This document shows positions 11,278 to 21,789 of a DNA stretch of 64,000 nucleotides, in pieces. Source of the stretch: Culex pipiens pallens (taxonomy: Eukaryota > Arthropoda > Insecta > Diptera > Culicidae); contig NC_068938.1 in assembly GCF_016801865.2 (NCBI RefSeq), forward strand, positions 116,028,615-116,092,614, read 5' to 3'. Numbering within the stretch: the stretch's first letter is position 1; each line of letters begins with the position of its first letter. The notes beneath the pieces were generated by a model that saw nothing but the letters and a program-made list of their open reading frames with translations, had not been told where the DNA came from and ran no database searches. The position numbers and the translations under genes were made by a program.

Positions 11278-12975
11278 TGACAATGACTTCGACTGCTAAA
11301 ACAAAAGAATGAAGAAGACACTTTTGAAACTATTCATAGCTAGAATAACAAATTATAATGCAAGTAGGTATTCATTTCAGTTGAAATGGGCTTAGTTTTT
11401 TTTATTATTATTTCCGATCTTTGATTTCGTTTAGGAAATGAAAAGCAGTATTACAATTCGTAAAGACGTTCTTCCAACTTTGTTTATTCACGTTTATTTG
11501 TTAATCGTTTCAATATTATTCTTTCTTGACAAATACCTGATTGTTATACAACCTTTGGTTCACCACCTTTGAGTGATGATTATTTGCGTAGCAAAATTCT
11601 CTCGACGTGCAACACTCGTTAACGCATTTTCAGTTGAACAGGCGAAGGTTTTATTTTGGCGGAAAAGTGAGAATTGCCTCACGGTGTAAATCAATACTAT
11701 GATAGTGACTTGTAGAGTAGACAAATAAGCTTAGAACATGACTTCCATTTTTAATAAAATAAAATAATGGAATCTAATTTATCTAATTAATATATAGGAA
11801 ATTAATATCGAGATAAATAGCTTACAAAATAAATTTAAAAAAAGATGCGCATGATCTTCGAGCATCTTGCTTTGAATTCGAGTCGAAAAGTGGGCAGAAG
11901 AACTGATTCATTTGTTTAGCGAATAATTACCGAAATTTGAGCCGATTGCCGCGCAGCTGCAGGGTACACGAATTGCGTTTCAAGTATCTTTTCGTTCCCA
12001 ATTCAAAAAAAAAAAACAGTAAAACTTGTGCCACCATATCTGTGCCGAACAAACACGATTGACTTAGATTTCAGTTCGATTGAATGACAGACTAATCCTT
12101 AGTATAATTTCACCAGTTTAGTTGAATACCTCATCTATTTAAATTTATACTTAGTAAAATTTATAGCATAAGTTTTGAATCAGTCTGCGCAGAGCTCAGT
12201 ACCGATAAAGTTAAACAAAATATCGCGAGCAGAATTCCTATTTGATTAAACAAGCAAAATAGCGTCGGTAATTAAAACATAAATACCTGCATGCAAGAGA
12301 TAGCAGCCTAGTAGAAAAAAAAACAAAACAAATATTATAAAAACACACACGCAAACCTGTTGAGAAATTGTTCTATGCTGGCGAGAAGAGTTCTGCCTGG
12401 AGCCGCTGCATATTTCACCTTACGCGCGAACATAAAATGCAAAACAAATATTTACTGCCAAAACAAACAAACTAATCAAACACAACTGATAACGATTATA
12501 AACTAAATGATAACACAATAAAAAATATTATAATATAATAGGAAACATAACTAATCAAGGAGACAAGAAAGAAACCCGCAAAAAACTATCAGTTGATATA
12601 CTCCAAAATAGCACACACTGATTGCACAGTGAGCGTAACACTAAAGGAAACTTACAAAGCCAAATAAGAATACTGCAACAGAGAGAATGACACAAGAGGA
12701 AAACTTGAAACAATCTTCAAAGCAGCAACAAAAGAAAAACCGAAATGCATACCAACTTTACTCTGACCTTACCTGTGTACTATTGCTTTAAAAACGATTA
12801 CGTTTTTATTTAAATATATGATTTCAGTACTCTCTCGTATCTCTCACCTTCACTTTCGTTTTTCTGTTGGGATGTAAGTTTATCTCAGGTATTGTAAAAG
12901 TTAATAAAAAAAGTGAAATAAAAGAAAAGTCGTCAAAGAAGTAACTTACATATTACAATAAAATAAAAGTATCAC
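11278..12975 (+). other. Probable 3' UTR of the ZSWIM-family gene
   Basis: After the TAA at 11275-11277 there is about 1.7 kb of AT-rich, non-coding sequence with several AATAAA-type signals. The most distal convincing one is at 12957-12962, in an AATAAAATAAAAG context. No other gene or repeat is visible. The exact cleavage site cannot be set from sequence alone. Confidence 0.55.
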
Positions 12976-13035
12976 TAAAATTATCGGTCTCGTTGATTAC
13001 TTACCCGAGCGTAATATCACAACCTCACAACATGT

Positions 13036-13207
13036 CTGGAGTTTTTTTTTATGAAAAGGTCCAATAAACCAAATTTCCAGTTTTTTGCTTTTTGGATGTT
13101 TCAGTTTTTGAAACCGCCTTGAGTCAGGGGTTTTAAAAAAACAGCCAAAAAGTAAAAACTGAAAATTCGGTTTATTGTACCTTTTCAAAACAAAAAAAAA
13201 ACTCCAG
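13036..13207. mobile_element. Small TIR element, 'CTGGAGTTTTTTTTT' family
   Basis: The left end (CTGGAGTTTTTTTTT, then GAAAAGGTCCAATAAACC) is mirrored at the right end (GGTTTATTGTACCTTTTC, then AAAAACTCCAG). It is non-coding and about 170 bp. Partial relatives occur at about 19830-19866, 32018-32095 and 37246-37290. Confidence 0.7.
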
Positions 13208-13943
13208 ATGTATTGTCTCTGACATTTTGAAGGCATTGGAAAATATCGCAACAATTTTACACCAAAAATATTCTTTTTTAGGGCCAATGTGCACCTTCCA
13301 AGAAAAGGGGTCAAGAAATGGCTTAACGAACAGCAGAACAAAAGAGAGGGAACGATTTCTTGGGGATTTTCTTCACCTTCTCTTGCTTACTGCTTCTGCC
13401 CATTTAATTTTTTCTTGACCGGTTCCTTGCCAAGTGCGTATACAAGAGAGCAAGGCTGTATATCGCGAGTACCTTAGGTAGAAAGCCATGGTTGTAGAGG
13501 GCCTTGACACGCTCACTTCTGCTCGCTAACACTGCGCCGGCCGGCCATTTGAAAACGGGAGAGTTTTTTGTGCTACTGGTTGTAGCCTCGCTAAAATCAA
13601 TCAGTAAAACGAGTGAAACACTCGTTGACTTTGAATAGTGCCTGTTTTGGGTAGATCTTAAGACCATTTTCAAGTGTTTTCCTCATCACTTTGAATAGTT
13701 CAAGACAGTGGGGCAAATTCATGAGCAAAACACTTGAAAAGCTTGAGCCACCCGAATGGAAATAACCTGTCAAAGAATGCCAAAAAGTCAATCGCCCAAA
13801 CACTCGAATTTGATAGTGGTTTGGATTGATGTTGAAATACAAACCAATGGAGCACCCGCAGTCGAGCAGTTTTTGACAGTTCATTCCATAAGAAATACAT
13901 TGTAGAAAAAAGCAAAAACTGCTCGAATGGAAATAATGCTCCA

Positions 13944-14514
13944 CTACACTGAAAGCCCGACCATGGTAATTTTAAGAACATTTGCTAAAAATGCTGCTTA
14001 TTAAATTAACTATGGCTTTTTAGTAAAAGTAAACGCAAATATGGTCAAATGTACCATACTTCCACAAAATTGCATGGTAGCAATTACAAAATGATTATCA
14101 TTCTCTCGGTATTGGAGGGTTAAAATTACCATTCCGCTCTCGACATAGTAAAACTGACTACGTTAGTCAGTCAATTCAAGCACGGATTGTTTTTAGCAAA
14201 AATACGCCGGTGCGTGTTTCTCAATTTAACCCTACAGTATGGTAGCAACTACACTCAAACCCCGATGGTTTGACACCAACTGTTGTCAAACGAACGGGGT
14301 CACTTTTTAGTTTGACACCCCTTTTACACGGAGTTCACGCACTCGATCAAACGTTTGTTTTGATAGTGTGCGTGAGCGCCGTGTAAAAAGTGACAGTTCG
14401 TCACTTTTTAGTTTGACTTTGACCAACCAACGGGGTACAAACTAAAAAAGTGTCAAACGAAAAAGTGACCAACCACCGGGGGTTGAGTGTACCATGGTTG
14501 GGTTTTCAGTGTAG
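13944..14514. mobile_element. TIR element 'CTACACTGAAAGCCC', nested in the preceding repeat
   Basis: The left end CTACACTGAAAGCCCGACC and the right end GGTTGGGTTTTCAGTGTAG are inverted repeats, followed inward on each side by the motif ATGGTA. There is no transposase frame. A further complete element (14250-14491) interrupts it near its right end. Confidence 0.75.
14250..14491 (+). mobile_element. MITE family A ('TACACTCAAACCCC'), about 242 bp, innermost insertion
   Basis: The ends TACACTCAAACCCCGATGG and CCACCGGGGGTTGAGTGTA are inverted. Internal sub-repeats of 'GTCACTTTTTAGTTTGAC' occur on both strands. A near-identical copy is at 46913-47154 and a decayed inverted copy at about 37363-37588. 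The 46.9-kb copy shows insertion at TA. It is non-autonomous and mariner-like by target preference only. Confidence 0.85.
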
Positions 14515-14639
14515 ATCTATGATGTGGCTTTATTTAATCATTCAAGTGTTTGGGCACTTGAATAAAAAGTGTGGCGTATTTTCAGTGTATGTCATCGCAG
14601 CAATCGCAGGGCTGCCAAAACCACTTCATAATTCGTGCT

Positions 14640-14773
14640 TTCCATTTCATTAGGGCACAAAACTTTTGTAAACAAGAGTGTATCCCTCTCACACCTTACG
14701 CAAACTGTCATTTAAGTGAAAGGGATACACTATTGTTTACAAAAATGTTGTGCCCTTTTGAAATGTTAGGCTC
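14640..14773. mobile_element. Short palindromic element with GGGCACA ends
   Basis: 'CATTTCATTAGGGCACAAAA' on the left is mirrored by 'GTTGTGCCCTTTTGAAATG' on the right, around inner arms 'TGTAAACAAGAGTGTATCCC' and 'GGGATACACTATTGTTTACA'. Its tips resemble the 849-bp element at 24223-25071, so the two probably belong to one family. Confidence 0.7.
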
Positions 14774-15154
14774 CAATTTTCTTCGAGCTGACTCTGTCAA
14801 GCTCGAACACGCGTTTTGGTCTCGATCCGTTGGCGAAAGAAAATATCCATGCAGATTTAGTCACTGCATGATGCATTGTGATGTCTTTATTCAAATCTAT
14901 GCACGAATGAATTCAATTTTGCAACAGCAGGTACTACTCATTGTTTGGGTCATCCATTACAACCGCATGAAATCTAATCGAAACGAGCCTTTTCAAATAA
15001 GCGTGCACAGCTGTCAATCGAAAAAAGCATCACATTTTAAAAATTGTTGTTCCGAGTTCAACGCGGCGTCATTTTCCGTAAAATATCAGAGGAAATTCGA
15101 TTTCTTTTCCCAATTTTCCGTTCGTAACGTAAACATAAGCCACCCAGAACAACG

Positions 15155-15844
15155 ATGGATGATGACGCGGAGACCTACAAGCTGTGGCGAATCCGCAAAA
15201 CCGTGATGCAGCTCAGCCACGATCGAGGTTATCTCGTGACGCAGGATGAATTGGACCAGACGTTGGAACAGTTCAAGGAGCAGTTTGGGGACAAACCGAG
15301 GTATGCTCGCAGGAATTCCCACGAAGGACAATGTCGTTAATGCTCTTTAATTTGCAGTGAAAAGCGTCCCGCCCGGTCCGATCTTATTGTGCTGGTGGCG
15401 CACAACGACGATCCGACGGACCAGATGTTTGTCTTCTTCCCGGACGAACCGAAAATCGGCATCAAAACCATAAAGACGTACTGCACCCGTATGCAAGAGG
15501 AAAACATCCACCGGGCCATCGTGGTGGTCCAGGCCGGTATGACCCCGTCAGCCAAGCAATCGCTCGTGGACATGGCCCCGAAGTACATCCTGGAGCAGTT
15601 CCTCGAGTCGGAGCTGCTGATCAACATAACCGAGCACGAGCTGGTGCCGGAACACGTCGTGATGACGCCGGAGGAGAAGCAGGAGCTGCTGGCGCGATAC
15701 AAGCTCAAGGAGAACATGCTGATGCGAATCCAGGCGGGAGATCCGGTGGCGCGATACTTTGGACTGAAGCGTGGCCAGGTGGTGAAAATCATCCGACCCT
15801 CGGAAACGGCAGGACGGTACATTTCCTACCGATTAGTGTGTTAA
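15155..15844 (+). CDS. Rpb5: RNA polymerases I, II and III shared subunit RPB5 (POLR2E)
   Basis: There are two exons, 15155-15300 and 15358-15844, joined by a 57-nt GT-AG intron (AG|T makes Ser). The product is exactly 210 aa, the normal length of animal RPB5. It starts 'MDDDAETYKLWRIRKTVMQL' and ends 'GRYISYRLVC'. The N-terminal jaw domain includes 'MFVFFPDEPKIGIKTIKTYC' and 'IVVVQAGMTPSAKQSL'. The C-terminal assembly domain, homologous to archaeal RpoH, includes 'HELVPEHVVMTPEEKQELL', 'DPVARYFGLKRGQVVKI' and 'RPSETAGRYISYR'. RPB5 is a core subunit of all three nuclear RNA polymerases and touches downstream DNA. The ATG follows a short 5' leader (ACAACG before ATG), and AATAAA lies at 15863-15868. 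The gene is convergent with RpL12 on its right. No damage is visible. Confidence 0.97.
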
Positions 15845-16763
15845 GAGTTAGAGTAAAAGGCAAATAAAACGTGAAGCGGGTTGAAAATGTGAAATGTTGG
15901 TCTTTAAGCAATGATCTTATTTTATCACAACCATACAGAATTAGGTTTTAATGAGCAAATGTTAACTGATCAAAAGATTTAGGTTTTCTCCATTTGAAGT
16001 TGTGTAAAAGATAATCAACTCTTTATGACATATCTCTTTTATGCAAAACAAATAATTAACCAGCTTGACAACAGTAACGTGTTCGATGCAAAATTTTCCG
16101 TTATTATATGTTAATATTTTTAAAAATATGCAATTCTTAAGGCCAGTCTTTTTACCACATGAACATAAATTTATATTTTAAGGTGTTTAAGAATATGGAA
16201 CAACATTTTTAAAGGGCGTATAAGCATTGTCAGAACTATTTTGCCAATTCCGAGACAACAAGGACAAGCTGTTTAAATCGAAAATCCTTGGAAGCCGAGC
16301 ATAAATCAACGTAAATATGAACTTCCAAATCATGCAAGAAGAATAAAATTCAAAGTAGCTTTTCGGATAAAAAGTTGGTCCGCAATCTGGAATGAAAAGT
16401 TATATGTGGGAAGGGTTGCTGAATCAAAAGATAATTTTGATAGAGCTGAATTCACTCAGCTTTGCTTATCCAACAAACTCTGGAGTTTCATTTTACAAGC
16501 TTCAATAAACCAAGTTTTCAAACATTGCTTTTGATTGTTTCTGAAATGGCCTCAAGAGTTATTCAAAAACATTCAAAAGGCAAAACATTAAAATAAAGTT
16601 AGACTTTTTCCGCCGCACCTTCACTTCACATCCCTGGACAATAACACCAAAACACAAACCACATCGGAAGTACTTCGTTTAAGGATAGCTTTTTTTATTG
16701 AACCTTCTCAGCTCTCTCTCTCGCACGGCGCACTTAAACCAAAATTCCATTTCACCCTGCTGC
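15845..16763. other. Intergenic DNA between convergent RPB5 and RpL12
   Basis: It holds the RPB5 poly(A) signal AATAAA at 15863-15868 and the RpL12 3' end, with a minus-strand AATAAA at 16694-16699. Between them is AT-rich sequence in which I see no gene or clear repeat. Confidence 0.6.
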
Positions 16764-17524
16764 TTATTCCGCGGGGCACTCGATCGCTCCGCTGTTGATG
16801 TCGTCGATGACGTCGTGCGGGGCACGGCCATCGATGGTGCATCCAACGCTGTGGGCAGTTCCGAGCACTTCCTTGCACGTTCCGGACAGCTCGCGGGCCA
16901 TCGAGCGCGGTCGCATCACCCGAGCGATGCTAATCACTTCGTCGAAGGTGATGTTGCCGTTGTGCTTGATGTTCTTGACCTTCTTGCGGTCCCGCGGCGG
17001 TTCCTTCAGGGCTTTCACGATGAGCGAAGCGGCCGACGGCACAACCGAGATCGCGGCCTGTCGGTTCTGGATGGTCAGGCACACGGTAATCTTCAGACCC
17101 TTCCAGTCTCCGGTGGCCTTGGCAATGTCGTCACCGATCTTCTTCGGGGACTAAAATAGAGAAGCAAAACCTCCAATCAGTTCCGGATGTTCTAACCGGC
17201 AAGTCAAGAAGTAAACAAATACTCACCAGACCGAGGGGACCGATCTTGGGGGCCAGGGAGGAGGTGGCACCGACTTCTCCGCCGACACATCTCAGGTAGA
17301 CTGGAATTAAACGGAGAAAACGACATAATTTAGTACAACTTGTCACAGACCCAAGCAACCACCAAATCCACCACCGTGGACGAGCACATCACAAAACATC
17401 ACAAATCGCAAGTCACAAGTTCAAAGCTCAAATTAACACAGAATCCATCGAAATTCACCGGAATTTTCAACTGCATACACAACGTACCGTGCTTAATTTC
17501 AGTGGGGTCGAACTTTGGCGGCAT
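16764..17524 (-). CDS. RpL12: 60S ribosomal protein L12 (uL11)
   Basis: The minus-strand exons are 17488-17524, 17227-17300 and 16764-17150. Together they give 498 nt and a 165-aa protein, the standard animal length. It begins 'MPPKFDPTEIKHVYLRC' and contains 'GGEVGATSSLAPKIGPLGL', 'SPKKIGDDIAKATGDWKGL', 'KALKEPPRDRKKVKNIKHNG' and 'ELSGTCKEVLGTAHSVGCTI', ending 'AIECPAE'. uL11 forms the base of the ribosomal P-stalk on the large subunit and binds the 28S rRNA GTPase-associated centre. Splice joins are AC G|TC and phase 0 at 'GLGL|SPKK'-type positions. The ATG has a good context (CAAG before ATG). A pyrimidine-rich tract upstream could be the 5' TOP start. No snoRNA is evident in the two introns. 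Confidence 0.97.
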
Positions 17525-18890
17525 CTTGGAGGATTTTGGACGAGTTTTTCAAGAAAAACTGCTAGCAAGTTTACAAATGTGTGTTCACACAAATGGCAAA
17601 GTTGCCGGAAAGAGAGATTTCTATCTCTTTCTTGTTGACAGTTGAGCGGATCTAGATAGAAAAAGAGACAGCAATAGTTTTGCAGCGCCACGAGACGGCC
17701 GATCCGCAAAACAGCCAGAAGGACAGAACAGGGTGGACGCGTCATGCGTTGCGATTGTGAAGCTAATGGTACGTTCGTTTGAACAGCCAGTGCGGCACTG
17801 AGTGCCACACTCGTCGGTGCCAGTTTTGGTTCAAACGAACATTCTTTTTCAGTGTGCATGGAACTCGCATGAAACTGAAAAAATATCGAATGCGGCACTA
17901 GAGTTTCTGTTCCAAGATGGCGGCGAAACTCGTGCGGAACTAGCGCGAGTTTCTTCAAACAAACACTTTGACAGCTCTGAGTGCGGCACTCAGTGTGGAA
18001 CTACACTGAACAAAAATCGACGCCAACATTTCAAAAAGCATCATGTACAAACCATGCGTTTTGAGCAAAACGCATTTGAATGTTGAGCATCCATTTTCAA
18101 TTCCCATTTTAATATAAAAGCAAAATAAGATGTTCTAATGATAACAAACGATGAAAAACGTTGCTTTTATTGATACTTGATCACCCAAATTCAATTAAAC
18201 ATTATTTCCGTAATTTTATTTGAGAAAAACAAACATAACTTCTTTTGAAATCACCAACGTCTATATCACCCTGCTGTCATTGAGGGGGACGCTTTGTTAT
18301 GATTCGTTTTTCTTCGCCGAATGTACATGGCGCTTTGTTCATGTTGCTTTTTTTTCGGCCCGAGGTTTATGTAGTCTTTTGTTTGACAGGTTGACAGGGC
18401 TATATAAACAGGGACTGCTGATGGCAGAGATTTTGTTTTTGTTTCTTTATTTAAAATCATGATTAAACAGACTTTACTGAAGTAACTTTTGCTCATTTTT
18501 GGTGGAGAGAGAGCTTATTAGGAGTACTTTCAGAATATGCAATAACTCAGAAAGTGTCAAAATGTACATGATGCCTTTTGAAATGTTACCGTCGAAATGA
18601 CCCTTTTAAATCAAGTGTTCTACCCTTGATCTGACCCTGCTATACAGTGCACTTAAAAACCAATCGCAAAACACTTGAATTTTGGGCAACAAAATTAGCT
18701 GTCAATTCAATAGCAAAACACTTGAATTTGACGTATTGTGTCACATGAAATACTATATTATATTTATTGGTTTTAAATGGCTTTTCTATCTTTAATCAAT
18801 GCATGTTTGCATGTAATAGAAATGGATTTCGATTTGTTTTTATGTAAGGAAGATGTTGCGAAATGAAATGTTTTTTTTTTATTTTCTATC
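17525..18890. other. Intergenic region upstream of RpL12
   Basis: It contains the probable RpL12 promoter (near 17605). At about 17708-17755 is a short sequence, 'GGACGCGTCATGCGTTGCGA', that recurs at 23167 beside the first scaffold gap. Fragments of the CAAAACACTTGAA repeat lie at about 18655-18740. No coding exon is recognised. Confidence 0.5.
17605..17616 (-). promoter_or_regulatory. Candidate 5' TOP / transcription start of RpL12
   Basis: On the minus strand the sequence CTCTCTTTCCGG lies about 80-90 nt upstream of the RpL12 ATG. Ribosomal-protein mRNAs usually start at a C within such a pyrimidine tract. This is a position- and composition-based inference only. Confidence 0.4.
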
Positions 18891-18892
18891 AA

Positions 18893-19435
18893 CATGGCGT
18901 GTACAAATTTTGTTATTTTTTTCTTCCTGGTCGGGATCGGTTTGTTCGCCACCACTACTTCCTGGGAGGTTTCTCAGCGTCGGCGAGTGAAGCACCGGTG
19001 CCGGCGGAGATGGAGGCCCCATGGGGAATCTTCTTGTTGATGCAGAACCGCGGTGGTTCGAATCAAACTGTGCCTTGACCAGTCGAATGACGCATATCAT
19101 GGCCCCTGAGTTGAATGCATCCAAATCTTGTTTATCACTGGCACCGCCTACCTGGTACGGCATCTGCAGCTCTCTCGCATCCTTCCTGTGAATCATACAA
19201 AATACATCCAAAAATCAAAACAAAACCCAAAAAAAATTCTCTCCCCACTCACCAAATGGGTCCGGAAAGGAACCTTATCATCAAAGTTGGCTACTGCCCG
19301 GGAGACCAAGCCCTTCCGCTGGCCATACGGAGCCCGAGCCCGAGGACACAGCCTTATGGTGATGCTCATCTTCGCGGTCACAAACCGGGCAGGCAATTTT
19401 CTGGACTGGAACATGACGGCAGCGAACTCAAGCGG
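18893..19435 (-). CDS. Unrecognised coding-like locus, two possible exons
   Basis: On the minus strand an ATG at 19413-19415 (protein start 'MFQSRKLPARFVTAKMSITI') opens a frame that runs about 54 codons to 'DDKVPFRTHL'. There a consensus donor (TTG|GTGAGT, near 19250) occurs. A matching acceptor (TGATTCACAG, near 19192) precedes a GC-rich stretch open to about 18893 in one frame. Base composition is clearly higher in GC than in the surroundings, as in coding DNA. However, the direct join of these two exons shifts the frame and stops after about 16 codons. The second frame must therefore be reached another way, or the locus is decaying. The N-terminus is basic, like a mitochondrial presequence, but I do not recognise the protein. 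A gene, a pseudogene or an unspliced relic are all possible. Confidence 0.3.
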
Positions 19436-19540
19436 TCTGCGAAAAACGAACACACCGGACCTCCAAAACTTTCAAATGAGGAAACGAAGCAAATTCCGAC
19501 GAAGCTGTCACGAAACTGGATTTCAAATCAAAACAAGATC

Positions 19541-19801
19541 AATTTCAAGTGTTTTGCTCATTACTTTGAATAGTTCAGCACAGTGGGGAAAATTCATGAG
19601 CAAAACACTTGAAAAGTTTGAGCCACCCAAATGAAAATAAGGTGTCAAAAAATACCAAAAAGTCAATCGCTAAAACACTTGAATTTAATAATGGATTGGA
19701 TTGAAATTTAAACACAAACAAATTAGATCTAAGATGCGGATTAATTGAATCATTCAAGTGTTTGGGCACTTGGAAAAAAAGGGTGGCGTATTTTCAGTGT
19801 A
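19541..19801. repeat. 'CAAAACACTTGAA' dispersed element, copy 2
   Basis: It matches copy 1 (about 13640-14590) without that copy's nested insertions. Shared blocks are 'AAATTCATGAGCAAAACACT', 'AAAAAGTCAATCGC' and 'TCATTCAAGTGTTTGGGCAC', ending GTGGCGTATTTTCAGTGTAG. A fragment of the 'ACTCCTGAG'/poly-A TIR family follows at about 19830-19866. Confidence 0.65.
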
Positions 19802-20035
19802 GCCCTCAAACGAACGTACCATAAGAACAAGATTGGACCTTTTCAAAAAAAAAAAAAAAAAAACTCCTGAGTTGTACCTTTGATTTCATCAAGTATTCAA
19901 CACGCAGGAAAAGAAGAGAGGCTTGCAGCCTTGCTTGCAGCTGGAATCAAAGTCCACCGGTTATGTAAGTGTAAAATGTAACAAACATTCAAAATAAAAT
20001 ATCCTAACAACAACATTTTTTTCTAAATTTCAGGA

Positions 20036-20896
20036 ATAAGGCATTTTAGTCAGAAATTTACTAACACATTCAAAGTATGTTTACATTACAGCTGGACGTT
20101 TGTTTGCATCAGGTTTCCTATCTCTTTCTAGTAAAAGTTTTTTGTCCGGCGACTTCTAGCTGGATTTTTTGACTGATAGCTCTATATGTCAGACAACATA
20201 CTTCGCAGGGCTGTGACAGCTCGAGCTCGATGATTGTTTGCATCAGGACACCGTCACGAGAAGTTCTTAATTTTTGGGTTAAATTATATTTTTTTCACTG
20301 GGCCTAGAAAGCCTTATTGCAAGCAACGACGTTTCACGAACCACTGCGACCGTGAAATCCGGCAGCAGGAAAAAAAATCTGCAGGAATCTAACAGAAATG
20401 GCGTTTTTATTTTCTGAATTCAACCGGGACATTCGGGTTCAGCCTAGTAGAACAGTAGAATTCCGGAAACCTTTGAGGAAGATAGTTCAAAATGAAAACA
20501 TAAGCGATTCGAATGTTTTTACCAATTTTATGTTTTCAAACTAAATAAACAACTTTGAATCTGATAAATGCATTTAGTGTAATGTTTTGAAATAAACTTC
20601 TTCCGAAAGAGATCATAAGGCTTTCTAGGCCCAGTGAAAAAAATATAATTTTACTAAAAAATGACGAACTCCTCTTCACAGTGTCCTGATGCAAACAATG
20701 ATCGAGCTGTAGCTGTCACAGCCCTACGAAGTATGTTGGCTGACATGTCGGGCAGTCAGTCAAAAAAAACAGCTAGAAGTCGCCTGACAAAAAAATTTTG
20801 CTAGAAAGAGATAGGAAACCTGATGCAAACAAACGTCCAGCTGTCATGTAAACATACTTTGAATGTGTTGGTAAATTTCTGACTAGAAAGCCTTAT
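20036..20896. mobile_element. Fold-back element with about 280-bp inverted arms
   Basis: The left tip ATAAGGCATTTTAGTCAG and the right tip CTGACTAGAAAGCCTTAT begin arms that mirror each other for about 280 bp. Paired blocks include 'CATTCAAAGTATGTTTACAT', 'GTTTGCATCAGG' and 'CACTGGGCCTAGAAAGCCTT'. They flank a central spacer of about 300 bp. No transposase frame is present. It directly abuts the next palindromic element. Confidence 0.85.
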
Positions 20897-21061
20897 GGGA
20901 CCATCCACAAACCACGTGGACACTTTTTTGGAATTCTCAACACCCCCCCCCCCCCTCGTGGACAATTGTCCATACAAAAAAAAACGTTTTTGTATGGAGC
21001 GTGGACAATCGCCATACCCCCCCCCCCCCCTAAAGTGTCCACGTGGTTTATGGATGGTCCC
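20897..21061. mobile_element. Palindromic MITE with CACGTGG arms and poly-C tracts
   Basis: 'GGGACCATCCACAAACCACG' on the left is mirrored by 'CGTGGTTTATGGATGGTCCC' on the right. Inner arms also pair ('TTTGTATGGAGCGTGGACAA' with 'TTGTCCATACAAAA'). Two cytosine runs of 13-14 bases are included. Partial relatives lie at about 840-990, 1251-1322 and 49846-49880. Confidence 0.85.
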
Positions 21062-21064
21062 TAT

Positions 21065-21276
21065 AGGGCTTTTGTTAATTTGATTTGGTTAACCGCGGTG
21101 GATTTTCTTGAAATAATTCGAACTGTCAAAAATCCACCAAAGCATCTACCGGTGGATACTTTTCTACCACAGATTTTTGTGCGATCAATGTGGTAGATGC
21201 TTTGGTGGATTTTTGACAGTTCGAATTATTTCAAGAAAATCCACCGCGGTTAACCAAATCAAATTAACAAAAGCCC
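21065..21276. mobile_element. Palindromic MITE, 'AGGGCTTTTGTTAATTTG' family
   Basis: Terminal arms of about 85 bp are nearly perfect inverted repeats, from AGGGCTTTTGTTAATTTG through 'CCACCAAAGCATCTACC' and back. Only about 40 bp separates them. Its right edge, with the next 24 bp, is repeated once in tandem (about 21268-21322, unit containing 'AAAAGCCCTCATGTGATAAG'). Confidence 0.85.
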
Positions 21277-21789
21277 TCATGTGATAAGTACATAACAAAA
21301 GCCCTCATGTGATAAGTACATAACTGGCATAACCTAACCTCAAGGCAGGTGTAACGGCAAGGACGCAGGAACCACAAGAAAGCTTCAACGACTACTTCAC
21401 CAGGGATGCCACCTGATTTTTTAAAATGTCTGTGAAAAAGTCTGTGTCTTTGTCTAAAATTTAAATAAATCAATTTACAGTCAAAGAAATCTATCAAAAA
21501 TTGTGTTTTTAAGCATTTGAAGACTAACGAAATAAGTTTCGATTGATACTTTAACAAAATAACAATTTAATGAAGTTTTTAAAAAGTCTGTGTACCTCAA
21601 AAAATGTCTGACACGAGCTCAAATGTCTGTGAAACACAGACAAATCTGTGTATCTGGCATCCCTGTACTTCACTAGCATCTGGCATCGCATCTCCAACAC
21701 CGCAGATTCGTTCAAAAAATATCAAAATTCGGTCAGCTGAGTCGGTAAAGGTAGTAAACAAACCCAAAATAGCGTGGTGAGAAAGAGCA

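Larger units (their letters stand above)
13640..14590. repeat. 'CAAAACACTTGAA' dispersed element, copy 1, carrying nested insertions
   Basis: This matches copy 2 at about 19541-19801 in the same orientation, for example 'CAGTGGGGCAAATTCATGAG', 'AAAAAGTCAATCGC' and the terminal 'GTGGCGTATTTTCAGTGTA'. Copy 1 is much longer because a second TIR element (13944-14514) sits inside it. Short related pieces lie around 18655-18740. The class is not recognised. Confidence 0.65.

Noticed and set aside
17301..17487. Possible snoRNA in RpL12 intron 1
   Set aside because: Ribosomal-protein introns often host snoRNAs, and TGTGATGT-like strings occur, but no paired C/D boxes or H/ACA layout could be found.
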